Assembly: GCA_963383645.1 (NCBI GenBank)
Contig: OY726560.1
Span: 66,801,823 to 66,865,822 of the forward strand
Direction: 5' to 3'
Source: Muscardinus avellanarius
Lineage: Eukaryota > Chordata > Mammalia > Rodentia > Gliridae
DNA length: 64,000 nucleotides
The first letter of the stretch is position 1, and the number at the start of each line of letters is the position of its first letter. This document shows positions 52,259-62,631 of this stretch, in pieces. Both the position numbers and the translations under genes were made by a program. The notes under the pieces are model-generated. The model made no database searches. It was not told the origin of the DNA and saw only the letters and a list, made by a program, of their open reading frames with translations.

Positions 52259-52400
52259 TTGTGGTGCTGGGGATTGAACCCAGAAACATTCTAGCTACAC
52301 CCCCAGCCCTATATTATTATTTTTTATTTGGAAACAATGTCTCACTAAGTTTCTGAGAGCCTTGTTAAATTACTTGGACAGGTATGTGTTACCATGCCCA
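52259..52400 (-). mobile_element. shortened B1-ID SINE, type D
   Basis: gtggtgctggggattgaacc to gtgttaccatgccca; about 50 nt of the left half missing. Confidence 0.82.
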
Positions 52401-52538
52401 GATGACTTTATTTTATTTTATTTTATTTATTTATTTTTATTTTTTGGTGATACTAGGGGTGGAACCCAGAGGCTTTCTACCTCCGGGCTATACTCCCAGA
52501 CCTATTTTATATTTTGTTTGGAAATAGGGTCTCACCAA

Positions 52539-53455
52539 TGAAACAGGGGTTTCTTGTGAGAAAACCCTGGCGAGTTCTTGTCTACGGTGTGCGAAGAATG
52601 ACACCCGCAGACCTCAGGAAGGGGAGTAAAGGTTTATTGGAAGCAGCAGGGAAGGGGCAAGGGTGGCTGAACACCCCCCAAAGGGGCTGGAACTCTGGGT
52701 CCAGCAGCTGCCTTCAGGACAATACTTGAGAGTAGCCCAAGCCGAACTGCCTTCAGGTGCAGGCTGCTTTCTTCCAGAGTCCGAGCGATCTGCCAGAAGG
52801 GAATAGAGAAAAGTGGCTGAACACCCCATAGGGGTGGTCGGAATTTTGGGTCCAGTAGCTGCCTTCAGGGTCACTACCCGAGTGTTGCCCGAGCCAAGTG
52901 CCCATCAGGTGCAAACTACTTTCTCCCAGAGTCCACGCCATCTGCCAGAAAAGAGGTACAGGTCACCCCTAGGGGCCTGGTCAGCCATGATGTCCAGCAG
53001 AGGCCTTCAGGTCACTACTCGAGAGTTGCCCAAGCCACGTGCCTTCAAATGCACTCTGCCTTCTCTCAGGGCCAACACAACCTGAGAGCGAGAGAGAGAA
53101 CAGCTCCCCAGAAGGGGAGGGGGTCCGGAGCGGGAAGTCCCCGCTTTTGCCATCTGACTGGCCGATGCCTGACCGCTTGCAAGTCCGCTTGCAAGTCCAT
53201 TTGTGGTTAGGGCGACTTTGAGATTTCAAGGAGAATTTGCATAGGACATTTGCAAGTTCTTTGAAGGGTCTCCTTTCAGGAGTGCCAGACTTGCTCCGTG
53301 GGTTTGTTGATTAGGAAACTCAGGATGCTTTGTGAAGCTCTGGCCTTCTTATCTCCTGAGCCTTTGGAATTTCAGACATTTGTCGCCCCTCAGGAAATTA
53401 GCTTTTTTCTACCAAGGCCTTTTCCCTATCTGCCTATTTCCTTTCTATCTCCTCA
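52539..53455 (-). mobile_element. solo LTR, ERV1-like, with internal tandem repeats
   Basis: 917 bp; minus strand starts tgaggagatagaaaggaaat and ends ccctgtttca (canonical TG...CA) with 4-bp duplication ctaa (left copy now ccaa). Contains ccaataaacctttactcccc near 52630-52640. Upstream of it lie about three diverged 140-150-bp repeats (see separate entry). No internal retroviral sequence. The SINE host is type B, so the LTR is young. Confidence 0.85.
52661..53085 (-). repeat. three tandem 140-150-bp repeats within the LTR
   Basis: Units begin near 52661, 52811 and 52951; shared blocks include gtggctgaacacccc, ctgccttcagg, tgcccgagccaagtgcc and tctgccagaa variants. Confidence 0.85.
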
Positions 53456-53628
53456 CTAAGTTGCTGAGAGCCTCACTAAGTAGCTGAGGCTGGCTTCGAA
53501 CCTGCGCGATCCTCCTGTCTCAGCCTCCCAAGCGTGGGGATTACAAGCGTGCGCCACCGTGCCCGGCCTAGATGATGACTTTATTTTAGAAAGGAGCAAA
53601 AATTAAACAATAAAAAAGCCAAAAAAGA

Positions 53629-53712
53629 AGCTAGAGGTGCCTTTCATTAGTAGAACACGTGCTTAGCAGGCAAGAGGCTCTGGGTTCAATCCCCAGCACC
53701 ATCAAAGAAAAG
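53629..53712 (+). mobile_element. ID monomer (tRNA-Ala-derived SINE)
   Basis: gctagaggtgcctttcatta, gtagaacacgtgcttagcag and ctctgggttcaatccccagc with B-box-like ggttcaatcc. Confidence 0.8.
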
Positions 53713-53762
53713 GGGGACGAGTCAAGAGAAGAAGGAAGGAAGGAAAGTAGAAAGGTGCATAA

Positions 53763-53850
53763 GGCTGGGGTGTAGCTCAGGGTAGAGTGCTTGCTGAGCA
53801 AGTGAGAGGGGAGGCCGAGGGTAAAACCCTGCCCAGCACCCTGAAAAAGA
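53763..53850 (+). mobile_element. ID monomer (tRNA-Ala-derived SINE), mutated
   Basis: ggctggggtgtagctcaggg, agagtgcttgctgagcaagt and gtaaaaccctgcccagcacc; adjacent to the previous ID copy. Confidence 0.78.
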
Positions 53851-53899
53851 AAGAAAGAGGCATGAATTCTGTGGAACTGTAAAACTGTTAGGGCATTTC

Positions 53900-53963
53900 T
53901 GTTTTCTTTTCTTTTCTTTCTTTCTTTCTTTCTTTCTTTCTGTCTGTCTGTCTGTCTGTCTGT

Positions 53964-54002
<39 letters not shown>

Positions 54003-54005
54003 TTT
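53900..54005. repeat. (TTTC)n(TCTG)n(TTTA)n compound microsatellite
   Basis: Compound repeat forming the tail of the next minus-strand SINE. Confidence 0.95.
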
Positions 54006-54213
54006 TTGCAGTACTGGGCATAAACCCAGGGGCATTCTATCTCCAAGCTACACTCCCAGCCCTATTTTTTATTTTTTATTTTGAAAAGGGTGTCACTGAG
54101 TTGCAAAAGGCAACTAAGTAGTAGCTGAGGCTGTCCTTGAACTGCGATCTGAGATCCTTCTATCTCAGCCTCCCAAAAGCTGGGATTACAAGCCTGTGCC
54201 ACCACGCCCAGCA
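54006..54213 (-). mobile_element. B1-ID SINE, type C/D
   Basis: gcagtactgggcataaaccc to caccacgcccagca. Confidence 0.89.
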
Positions 54214-54247
54214 GTGCTTCCACTTTCTGATAGAAAAAAAGAAAGCT

Positions 54248-54454
54248 TTTTTTTTTTTTTTTTTTTTTTGCAGGTCTGGGGATGGAACCCAGGGGCATTC
54301 ATTAGACCTCTGAGCTACAACCCCTGCCCTATATTTTATTCTTTATTTTGAAACAGGGTCTCACTAAGTAGCTGAGGCTGTCCGTGGACCACGATCCTCC
54401 TGTCTCAGCCTCCCAAATGCTGGGATTACAAGCGTGTGCCACCACACCTGGCTG
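54248..54454 (-). mobile_element. B1-ID SINE, type C
   Basis: Long T tail, gcaggtctggggatggaacc to accacacctggct; about 20 nt missing in the left half; gaaagc flanks. Confidence 0.9.
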
Positions 54455-54574
54455 AAAGCAATTTCAACAGAGCAAGCAGATCTGCTTAATCGAGAGGCTC
54501 GAGGGCTTCAGGTTGACCAACAGGAACCATCTGAGAGCTGGAGCCCACGCTCAGCCTCTGCGTCCCACTCAAGG

Positions 54575-54812
54575 TTTGGTTTTGCTTTTGGTTTGGGGGA
54601 TTGAATCCAAGGGCATTCTACCTCTGAGCTACACCCCCAGCCCATTTAATTTTTGTTTTGGAAGCAGGGGACACTGGCCTCAAACCTGCAATTCTCCTTT
54701 GTTGGTCTCCCAAGTACTGGGATTACAGGCACAGGTCATAGCACTCTGGGGTAAGGGCATTGAACCCAAGGACCAGGAGCTTTCTACCTTGAAACTACAC
54801 CCCAAGCCCTTT

Positions 54813-54855
<43 letters not shown>

Positions 54856-55338
54856 TTTGTGGTACTGGGGGTGGAACCCAGAGGCTTTCTACCTCTGGAC
54901 TACACTCCCAGACCTTTATATTTTATTTGGAAACAGGGTCTCACTAAGTTGCTGAGAGCCTCACTAAGTAGCTGAGGCTGGCTTCGAACCCGTGTGATCC
55001 TCCTGTCTCAGCCTCCCAAGCGCGGGGATTACCAGCGTGCGCCACCACGCCCAGCCCCCAGAACTATTTTTTATTCTTCACTTTGAAACAGGGTCTCACT
55101 GAGTTGCAGAGGGCCTCACTAAGTAGTAGCTGAGGCTGTCAACGAACCGCGATCCTCCGGTTCCAAATGCAGGGATTACAAGCGCCGCCACGCCCAGTTT
55201 GTTTTTTTTATTTTCAAATGAGTTCTCACTAAGTTGCTGAGATCTCCCTAAAATGCTGAGGCTGGCCTCTAACCTGTGATCCTCTTGTCTCAGCCTTCTA
55301 AGTACTGGGATTACAGGTCTGCACCACCACGCCCAGTT
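54575..55338 (-). mobile_element. nested SINE cluster
   Basis: Shortened old SINE 54590-54745, ID half 54753-54812, TTTA tail 54816-54858, complete type B 54859-55056, type C left half 55057-55196, type D left half 55197-55338. Confidence 0.82.
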
Positions 55339-55388
55339 TACGAAGTGTCAATGTTCCTTCAACATGATGCCAAATTCACTGCTTTAAA

Positions 55389-55560
55389 TCAGGTTTGAAG
55401 CCAGCCAGCCTCAGCAACTTATCTAGACCCTGTTCCAAATAAAAAATAAAAAAACAGGACTAGGAGTGTGGCTCTGAGGTAGAATGCCTCTTGGTTAAAT
55501 CCCAGAACCCCCCCACACACACACACATACACACACCAACCCAAAAAACAAAACACAAAA
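55389..55560 (+). mobile_element. 5'-truncated B1-ID SINE
   Basis: Starts at caggtttgaagccagccagc; right half intact; CA-rich tail. Confidence 0.85.
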
Positions 55561-55743
55561 GATTAATTCACTTCATAGGAAGTCCAAGTGGGCAGGGTGC
55601 AGCTGGGGTGTTGTGGCTTTTCTGGTTGATAAATCAGTTATTTTACTTGGGTGTAGACAAATCTCACAAACTAAGAATTGGTTTACAAAAACCAATACAA
55701 AGGATTCTTCAGTGAAAGAGGATAGTGTAGAATCTTTTTTTAA

Positions 55744-55978
55744 GCCAGGCGTGGTGGCGCACGCTTGTAATCCCAGCATTCAGGAGGCTGAGGCAGGATA
55801 ATCGTGGTTCGCAGACAGCCTCAACTACTTAGTGAGGCCCTCTGCAACTCAGTGAGACCCAGTTTCAAAAAAAATAAAGAATAAAAAATAGAACAGGGGG
55901 TGTAGCTCGGAGGTGAATGCCCCTGGGTTCCATCCCCAGACCCGCAAAAAATAAATAAATAAATTAATTAATTAATTA
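55744..55978 (+). mobile_element. B1-ID SINE, type C
   Basis: gccaggcgtggtggcgcacg to ccatccccagacccgc with AAAT/AATT tail. Confidence 0.92.
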
Positions 55979-55983
55979 AATTT

Positions 55984-56194
55984 GGGGGGGGGTACTGGGG
56001 ATAAAACGCTGCGGTTTTCTACCTCCAAGTACACTCCCAGACCTATTTTTTTATTATATTTATTTGGAAACATGGTCTTACTAAGTTGCTGAGAGCCTCA
56101 CTAAGTAGCTGAGGCTGGCTTCGAACCTGTGTGATTCTCCTGTCTCAGCCTCCCAAGTACTGGGATTACAAGCATGTGCCATCATGCCTGGCTA
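55984..56194 (-). mobile_element. B1-ID SINE, type B
   Basis: Lies tail-to-tail with the previous SINE; ggtactggggataaaacgct to tcatgcctggct. Confidence 0.9.
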
Positions 56195-56219
56195 AAGTCT
56201 TTAATTTTTTTTTTTTTTT

Positions 56220-56530
56220 GCAGTGTTTGGAATCAAGCCAGGAATTACTACTAATACTTTTGCATAATTTTAATCTAAAAATAATAATAAACATTTGTTT
56301 TTGTAGTTGATATCAATATTTAGTTATTTTGGAGTCTCTGCTTTGGAAAACCTTAAAAATTTTTCAAATTTCAATTTGTAATTCTACTGCCTTTTGCCAA
56401 AGGATTAAGCTAAGTACAAGGACTATCAGCTTACGTTAAGGAATGATAAATACACATAGGCATTTTGTTGCAACACTACAATAAGTTCCATTCTTCCAAT
56501 TATCCTTGTAGCCTGATTAAAACTGTGAAT
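56220..56530. other. unique sequence
   Basis: No features recognised. Confidence 0.5.
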
Positions 56531-56977
56531 GAGACCTGGGTTGGTGGGACACATCTGTCATCCCAGTATTTGGGAGGCAGAGACAAGAGAACTGAAAATT
56601 CAAGGCCAACCTCAGTAACTTAGTAAGACCCTGTCTTAAAATATAAAATTTAAAGGGCCGGGGGTAGCTGGGCGTGGTGGCACACATCTTTAATCCCAGT
56701 ACTCGGGAGGTTGAGACAAAAGAATTGAAAATTCATGGCCAGCCTCGACCACTTAGAGGACCCTCTACAACTTAGTGAGGCTCTGCTTCAAAATGAAAAA
56801 ATAAAATAGGGCTGGAGTATAGCTGAGAGGTAGGATGCCCCTGAGTTCAATCCCCAGTACCACAAAAAATAAAAAATACCCAGTACTAAAATGAAGGAAG
56901 GAAGGAAGGAAGAAAAGGAAGGAAGGAAGGAAGGAAGGAAGGAAGGAAGGAAGGAAGGAAGGAAGGAAGGGAGGAGA
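56531..56977 (+). mobile_element. two type D SINEs in series with (GGAA)n tail
   Basis: First left half 56531-56655 breaks in its ID start (gggccgggggta); the second, complete copy starts at 56667 and ends at about 56870; GGAA repeat 56894-56977. Confidence 0.85.
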
Positions 56978-56989
56978 AAGCAAGCAGGA

Positions 56990-57389
56990 GGCCTGGCCCA
57001 GTGATAAGTTTATAATCTCAGTACTTGGGAGGCTGAGACAGGAGGCGTTCAGGTTCAAGATCAGCCTCGGTAGAGTAGTGAGACCCTGCTTCAAAATAAA
57101 AAGTAGCCGGGCGTGGTGGCGCACGCCTGTAATCCTCGCGCTTGGGAGGCTGAGACAGGAGGATCGCACAGGTTTGAAGCCAGCCTCAGCTACTTAGTGA
57201 GGCTCCCAGCAACTTAGTGAGACCCTGTTTCCTAATAAAATATAAAATAGGTCTGGGAGTATAACCCAGAGGTAGAAAGCCTCTGGGTTCCACCCCCAGT
57301 ACCACCAAAAAAAATAAATAAATAAAATAAAAAATAAAATAGGGCTGAGGGTGTAACTTAGAGGCAGAATGCCCCTGGGTTCAATCCTC

Positions 57390-57434
<45 letters not shown>
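56990..57434 (+). mobile_element. B1-ID SINE type D with type B SINE in its linker and (AC)n tail
   Basis: Outer left half 56990-57104, inner type B 57106-57335, outer right half 57340-57393, AC repeat 57394-57434. Confidence 0.9.
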
Positions 57435-57437
<3 letters not shown>

Positions 57438-57650
57438 CTATAGTTTATATGTTTGATTTTAGTAAAACATTCATGTAAACACACCACTGCTTACAGTCAG
57501 GTATAGCTCTATATCTGAAAATATCTTAATTTTTTTACATAAAAGTTATAAAGATTCACAGGTTTCAGCTTGCTTTTCATTTCATTTCTCAGTTTACTAA
57601 TTTATCTGCTTTTTCTTTGTTTGTTTCTTTTTTTTTTTTTTTTTTCTTTC
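57435..57650. other. unique sequence with T run
   Basis: T-rich end at 57628-57645; nothing else recognised. Confidence 0.5.
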
Positions 57651-57655
57651 CTTCT

Positions 57656-58048
57656 ATTCTGTACTGGGATTGAGCCTAAGAATAGGATACTTTACCACTG
57701 AGCTACATCCCAGTCTTTTTTTTTTTTTTTTTTTCTTCTGGGGGTGGAACCCAGAGGCATTTGACCTCCGAGCTATATCCTCTGCCCAATTTTTTATTCT
57801 TTATTTTGAAACAGGGTCTCACTGAGTTGCAGAGGGCCTCACTAAGTAGCTGAGGCTGTCTGCGAACCGCGATCCTCTGGTCTCAGCCTCCCGAATGCTG
57901 GGATTACAAGCGTGCCCCACCACGCCCAGTTTATTCTAGTCTTTTTAACTATGAGACAGGATCTTGCTAAATTGCCCAGGCTTCCTTGAACTTTTGATCC
58001 TCCAACCTCGCCCTCCCAGTAGATGAGATTATAGGTGTGTATCACCAC
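57656..58048 (-). mobile_element. old B1-ID SINE carrying an inner type C SINE
   Basis: Outer right half 57656-57716; inner type C 57717-57934; outer left half 57935-58048 has ttgcccaggcttccttgaac, closer to 7SL/B1 than other copies, so this is one of the oldest copies here. Confidence 0.82.
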
Positions 58049-58059
58049 TTTCTCTATTT

Positions 58060-58330
58060 TAATGAAATACTCTTTTTTTTTTCCATTGAAATCTGAAGTA
58101 AGGTATTTATTACTAACTTTACAGCCACTTTAAAAATATTAACATTGGTTCTAACCATCTAATAATATGTTCAAAAAGCTCTAATTTTCAGTTGGATGAG
58201 AAAAGAATATCACATTTAATTAAGAATTACCATCTGACACAGTATCAGGTTGCAAATATTCAAATAATTAGATGTAATGCATTCTGAATATAATTTAGGC
58301 TTTCTTGGTTTAAAAGCAAAATCAATTCAG
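58060..58330. other. unique sequence
   Basis: No features recognised. Confidence 0.5.
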
Positions 58331-58339
58331 AATTTTTAA

Positions 58340-58440
58340 GCATGTCAGCCTTACCACTATATTCATTCATTCATTCCAACTATATGTATTGAATTTCCTA
58401 CCTGCCAATGACAGTACTAGAAACAAGAAATTAAAAGACA
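58340..58440 (-). mobile_element. L2-like 3' fragment (antisense)
   Basis: attcattcattccaactata followed by ctacctgccaatgacagtac resembles the inverted L2 terminus. Confidence 0.4.
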
Positions 58441-58447
58441 AATAATA

Positions 58448-58635
58448 GCCGATTGTTGTGGCGCACACTTGTAATCCCCGCACTTGGGAGGCGGAAACAG
58501 GAGGATCTCGCAGGTCTAAAGCCAGCCTTGCTGGCCTAAGAGACCCTGCTTCCAAATAAAAAAATATAAAATAAGTCTGGGAGTGTAGCCCAGTGGTAGA
58601 AGGGCTTCCAGGAACCCCAGTACCACCAAAAATAA
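58448..58635 (+). mobile_element. B1-ID SINE, type A
   Basis: gccgattgttgtggcgcaca to gaaccccagtaccacc; hairpin aagccagccttgctggcc. Confidence 0.9.
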
Positions 58636-58805
58636 TAAAAAAAATTTTAATAATAATAATATATAATCATTGACACAGGCCTCTATGAATCTGGATGAAA
58701 TACTATTAAATGGAAAAATAAAAGAGCCTCTCACTAGAGCTTTCTATTTTTCAGCATGTCAGGTATCGGAGTTTAAAGTGCACACCTGTAACTGAAAGCC
58801 TGCAC

Positions 58806-58918
58806 AAATCAGCGGGTAGTGGCGGGTGCACCTGTACTCTCAGGCTTTGGGAGGCTGGGTGCAGGATCGCTTGAGCCCAGAAGTACAAGGCCGTCCTGGG
58901 CATCATAGCAAAAAGACC
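58806..58918 (+). mobile_element. fossil 7SL-derived monomer (PB1/FLAM-like)
   Basis: tggcgggtgcacctgtactc, gatcgcttgagcccagaagt and tcctgggcatcatagcaaaa follow 7SL/Alu left-monomer order without an ID half, i.e. the ancestor type of the local SINE's left half. Confidence 0.7.
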
Positions 58919-58924
58919 TCTTAC

Positions 58925-59152
58925 TTGTTTGTTTGTTTGTTTGTTTATTGGTGGTGCTGGGATTGAATCCAGGAGCATTCTACCTCAAGCTACATCCCTA
59001 GCCGGATTTTTATTCTTTATTTATTTTGAAACAGGGTTTCACTAAATTGTGGAGGGCCTCACTAAGTACCTTAGGCTGGCCTCAAACCTGCTATCCTCCT
59101 TCCTCAGCCTCTTAAGTATTGGGATTACAAGTGTGTACCACTACAGCCTGCT
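58925..59152 (-). mobile_element. B1-ID SINE, type D
   Basis: GTTT tail, gtggtgctgggattgaatcc to accactacagcctgct; flanks gcaaaaagacctctta and gcaaaaacagacctct. It interrupts the 3' side of the fossil monomer. Confidence 0.88.
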
Positions 59153-59187
59153 GCAAAAACAGACCTCTTTTCCAAAAAACAAAAGCA

Positions 59188-59307
59188 TGGCCAGGTATGG
59201 TGGTACATGTCTATAATCCCAAAATTTGAAAAGCTGAAACAGGAGGATTGCAGGATGAAGGCAAGCCTCAGCAACTTGGTGAGACCCTGTTTCAAAGTAA
59301 AAAATAA
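59188..59307 (+). mobile_element. B1-ID SINE left half (type D)
   Basis: gccaggtatggtggtacatg to caaagtaaaaaataagg; linker joined to the next copy. Confidence 0.8.
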
Positions 59308-59550
59308 GGTGAGCATGGTGGCGCGCACCTGTAGTCCCAGCATTTGGAAGGCTTAGACATGAGGATCGCTCATGGTTCATGGACAGCCTCAGCTACTCAG
59401 TGAGGCCCTTTGCAACCTAGTGAGACCCTTTTTCAAAATAAAGAATAAAAAAAAATAGGGCTGGGGGTATAGCTTAGAGGTAGAATGCCCCTGGGTTCCA
59501 TCCCCAGTGCCACTAAATAAATAAACAAACAAACAAACGAATGAATAAAT
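59308..59550 (+). mobile_element. B1-ID SINE, type C
   Basis: tgagcatggtggcgcgcacc to ccatccccagtgccac with AAAC/AAAT tail. Confidence 0.88.
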
Positions 59551-59745
59551 AGGATCTGCAGGAATGCCTGAATCTCAATTATTGGGAAGCTGAGACAGAA
59601 GAATTGCAGGTTCAAGGTCAGCCCCAGCAACTTAGTAAGACCCTGTTTCAAAATAAAAAATTAGGGCTGTGGGTGTAGCCCCTGAGTTCTACCCCCAGTA
59701 CAAAAAAAAAAATTAATACACATACAGAGAGAGAGAGAGAGAGAG
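59551..59745 (+). mobile_element. B1-ID SINE, type D, shortened ID half
   Basis: ggatctgcaggaatgcctga to ttctacccccagtac; ID half lacks about 15 nt; (GA)n at 59727-59745. Confidence 0.82.
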
Positions 59746-59824
59746 TATATTACACATATCTGGCCAAACATCAATCCTCTGTTTGGAGAGGATAAAGTTA
59801 ATCTCTCTCCCATAAATAAAAATC

Positions 59825-59855
59825 CATATATATACAGTACTATATATATGGCTAG

Positions 59856-59892
<37 letters not shown>

Positions 59893-59961
59893 CAGTACTA
59901 TATATATATATGGCTATATATATATATTAAACAGTACTAGCTATATATATATATATATATA
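59825..59961. repeat. AT-rich tandem palindromic repeat
   Basis: TA runs separated by repeated acagtactatatata and tatggcta blocks (about three rounds). Confidence 0.9.
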
Positions 59962-60036
59962 TCTGGGAGTATAGCTCAGAGGTAGAACACTCTGGGTTCA
60001 ATCCCTAGTACCCTCCCCCGCTACACACACACACAC
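59962..60036 (+). mobile_element. isolated ID right half with (AC)n
   Basis: ctgggagtatagctcagagg to ttcaatccctagtacc then C-rich and CA-repeat tail; no left half seen. Confidence 0.78.
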
Positions 60037-60090
60037 AGAGCATGACCACATTTTCTACTGGTCTTAGCAAAAAATGCTTTATAAAATCAA

Positions 60091-60523
60091 GCTGGGCATG
60101 GTGGCACACATCTATATTTAATTATTTTATTTATTTATTTGTGGGTCTGGGGATGAAACCCAGGGGCACTCTACTTCCTAGCTACAGCCCCTGCCCTATT
60201 TTTTATTCTTTATTTTGAAATCGGATCTCACTAAGTTACAGAGGGCCTCACTAAGTAGCTGAGTCTGTCCTCAAACCATGATCCTCCGGTCTCAGCCTCC
60301 CGAATGCTGGGATTACAAGTGTGGGCCACGACGCCTGGCGGTGGGACACATCTATAGTCCCAGTACTTGGGAGGCTGAGACAGGAGGATCCTAGGTTTGA
60401 GGACAGCCTCAGCAATATAGCAAGACTTGATGAGAACCTGTTTCAAAACAAAAAATAAAAAGGTCTGAGGGTATAACTAGGAGGTAAATGTCCCTGGGTT
60501 CAATCCTCAGTACCACAAGAAGA
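60091..60523 (+). mobile_element. B1-ID SINE type D split near its 5' end by a minus-strand type C SINE
   Basis: Stub 60091-60118, inner minus SINE 60119-60341, rest 60342-60523; acacatctata on both sides of the inner copy. Confidence 0.9.
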
Positions 60524-60565
60524 AGAAAGGGAGGGAGGGAGGGAGGGAGGGAACAAAGGAAGGAA
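60524..60565. repeat. (GGGA)n purine tract
   Basis: Six closely spaced GGG runs in the SINE tail; G-quadruplex prone. Confidence 0.85.
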
Positions 60566-60594
60566 TGAAATTCTTTGTAAAACTCAAATACACA

Positions 60595-60805
60595 GCTAGG
60601 TGTGGTGGCGCACACCTGTAATCCTAGTGCTCAGGAAGGTGAGACAGTAGGATCAAAGGTTTATGATCAGCTTCAGCAACTTAGAGAGGTTGTCCACAAC
60701 TTACTGAGAGCCTGCTTCCGGAATAAGAATTTCAAATATGGTTGGCAGTGTAGCTCAGAGGCAGAGTACCCCTGGGTTCAATCTCCAGGACCACATACAC
60801 ACACC
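60595..60805 (+). mobile_element. B1-ID SINE, type D
   Basis: agctaggtgtggtggcgcac to ttcaatctccaggaccac; old. Confidence 0.87.
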
Positions 60806-60984
60806 AGTCAGATACACAGTGCATTGTAACTTCTCTTCATCTATCAGTCTTAGAGCTCCATTTAAAGCACTTACTTTTTTCTTAGTTTTTTTTAGTATGA
60901 ATGCTTTTATCAGTCATCAAAATAGTGTCATGTCCTATATATAGTCCTATATATATTTTAATTGCTCTGATACACATTCGAATT

Positions 60985-61193
60985 TTTTTTCTTTTTTTAT
61001 GGTGCTGAAGATTGAACCCAGGGGCATTCTACCTCTAAACTATACTCCAGCCCTATTTTATTTTTATTTGGAAACAAAGTCTATCTAGGTTGCTGTGAGT
61101 CGCACTACCTGCTGAAGCTGTCCTTGAACCCACGATTCTCCTATCTCATTCTCTCAAGTATTTGTAGTACTAACATGCACCATCATTCCGGGC
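60985..61193 (-). mobile_element. B1-ID SINE, type D
   Basis: atggtgctgaagattgaacc to catcattccgggct. Confidence 0.87.
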
Positions 61194-61204
61194 TCACGCT
61201 CAGT

Positions 61205-61421
61205 TTTTTGTTCTTGTTTTTTTCACTAGAGATGGAAACTAGGGGCTTTCTACCTCCAAGATACACTCTCAGACCTGTTTTTATATTTATTTGGAAACAG
61301 GGTCTCACTAAGTTGCTGAGAATCCCACTAAGTAGCTAAGGCTGACTTCGAACCTGAGTGATCCTCCTATTTCAGGCTCCCAAGAACTTGGATTACAAGC
61401 GTGTGCCACCATGCGCGGCCT
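61205..61421 (-). mobile_element. B1-ID SINE, type B
   Basis: cactagagatggaaactagg to accatgcgcggc; flanks tcacgctcagttttttg and tcatgctctgttttttg. Confidence 0.9.
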
Positions 61422-61436
61422 CATGCTCTGTTTTTT

Positions 61437-61693
61437 GTTGTTGTTGTTTTTTTTTTTTTTTTTTTTTGTGGTACTGGGGTTCCTGGAAGTCCTTCTACCT
61501 CCGGGCTAAACTCCCAAAAATAAATAAATAAAGTATTAAAAAGGTCTGGGAGTATAGCCCAGAGGTAGAAAGCCCCTGGGTTCCACCCCTAGTACCACAC
61601 ACATAAATAAGTAAGCAAACAAACAAACAAACAGGACCAGAGGTATAGCTCGGAGGTAGAATATTCTGGGTTCCATTCCCAGTACCAGTAAGA
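61437..61693. mobile_element. SINE fragments: minus type A right half, plus type B right half, plus ID half
   Basis: 61469-61517 is the type A right half on the minus strand; at 61518 it joins a plus-strand type B right half (61540-61600), then another plus ID half (61633-61687). Confidence 0.82.
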
Positions 61694-61772
61694 AGGGAAG
61701 GAAGGAAGGAAGGAAGGAAGGAAGGAAGGAAGGAAGGAAGGAAGGAAGGAAGGAAGGAAGGAAGGAAGGAAG
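61694..61772. repeat. (GGAA)n microsatellite
   Basis: About 19 GGAA units in the tail of the preceding ID half. Confidence 0.96.
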
Positions 61773-61808
61773 AGCGGGCGAGCGTGGGGAGTTTACGCCC
61801 CGCTAAAG

Positions 61809-61860
61809 CATGGGGCTGGGGTGCGGCTCAGTGGTAGACTATGCTTGAGGCCCCAGGAGT
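61809..61860 (+). mobile_element. ID monomer, 3' truncated
   Basis: catggggctggggtgcggct, cagtggtagactatgcttga and ggccccagg keep the tRNA-like first half. Confidence 0.7.
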
Positions 61861-62045
61861 GTGACCACTGGAGGGAGTGGCTGAGTGGGGTGCAGGCATC
61901 CTCAGAGGGGAGCTGAGGTGGGGGAGAGAACAGCAGGACACGCTGTGCTGAGCTCAGGGCGCCTCCCCAGCAATGCCACGGCTGCGCAATCACTGCTGTC
62001 CAGGGGGAGTCAGGGTTGCCTGGTCTCTAGGAGAAAGATTTCTTG

Positions 62046-62439
62046 TTTGCTGGAGACTGAACCTTGGGGGGGTGTTCTACTTCCAAGCTACACCCCCAAC
62101 TCCCTTTTTTTTTTTTTTTTTTTTTTTTTGGTGGTACTGGGGTTCCTGGAAGCCCGTCTATCTCCGGGCTACACTCCCAGACCTATTTTATTTTTGGAAA
62201 CAGGGTCTCCTAAACCAGCGCGGCTGGCTTCGAACCTGCGCGATCCTCCTGTCTCTGCCTCCCAAGCGCGGGGATTACAAGCGTGCGCCACCACGCCCGG
62301 CTGCCCCCAACTCCCTTTTTTAATTGCTTATTTCGAAACAGGGTCCCACTAAATTACTGAGGCTGTCTTCCAACCTGCGATCTTCCTGTCTCGGCCTCCC
62401 ACGTAGTGGGGTGACAGGCATGTGCCACCATGTTCGATT
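62046..62439 (-). mobile_element. B1-ID SINE type D with a type A SINE in its linker
   Basis: Outer right half 62046-62100 and left half 62302-62439; inner type A 62112-62301, bracketed by cccccaactccctttttt on both sides. Confidence 0.92.
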
Positions 62440-62631
62440 TATGTTTTATTGTATTTTAAATTGATGAATAACACTTGTATAGATTATGAGAGATGTGGAG
62501 AATAGAATGCTAGCCAGCAGAGGCTGGAGACAAGCAGGGGGATGACGGGGACAGGGAGGACACTGGTCAACAGCTCAAAGTTTCAGTTAGAAAAGAGGAA
62601 CAAGAAGCCAGCGTGACCAGCGTGACGCCAC

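Larger units (their letters stand above)
52416..53573 (-). mobile_element. B1-ID SINE type B split by a solo LTR
   Basis: Pieces 52416-52538 and 53456-53573; perfect 15-bp SINE duplication gatgactttatttta at 52401-52415 and 53574-53588. Confidence 0.94.

Noticed and set aside
52614..53229. Candidate small proteins with repeated domains
   Set aside because: The apparent repeats in the peptides come from the three nucleotide tandem repeats inside the LTR; frames are not maintained between units.
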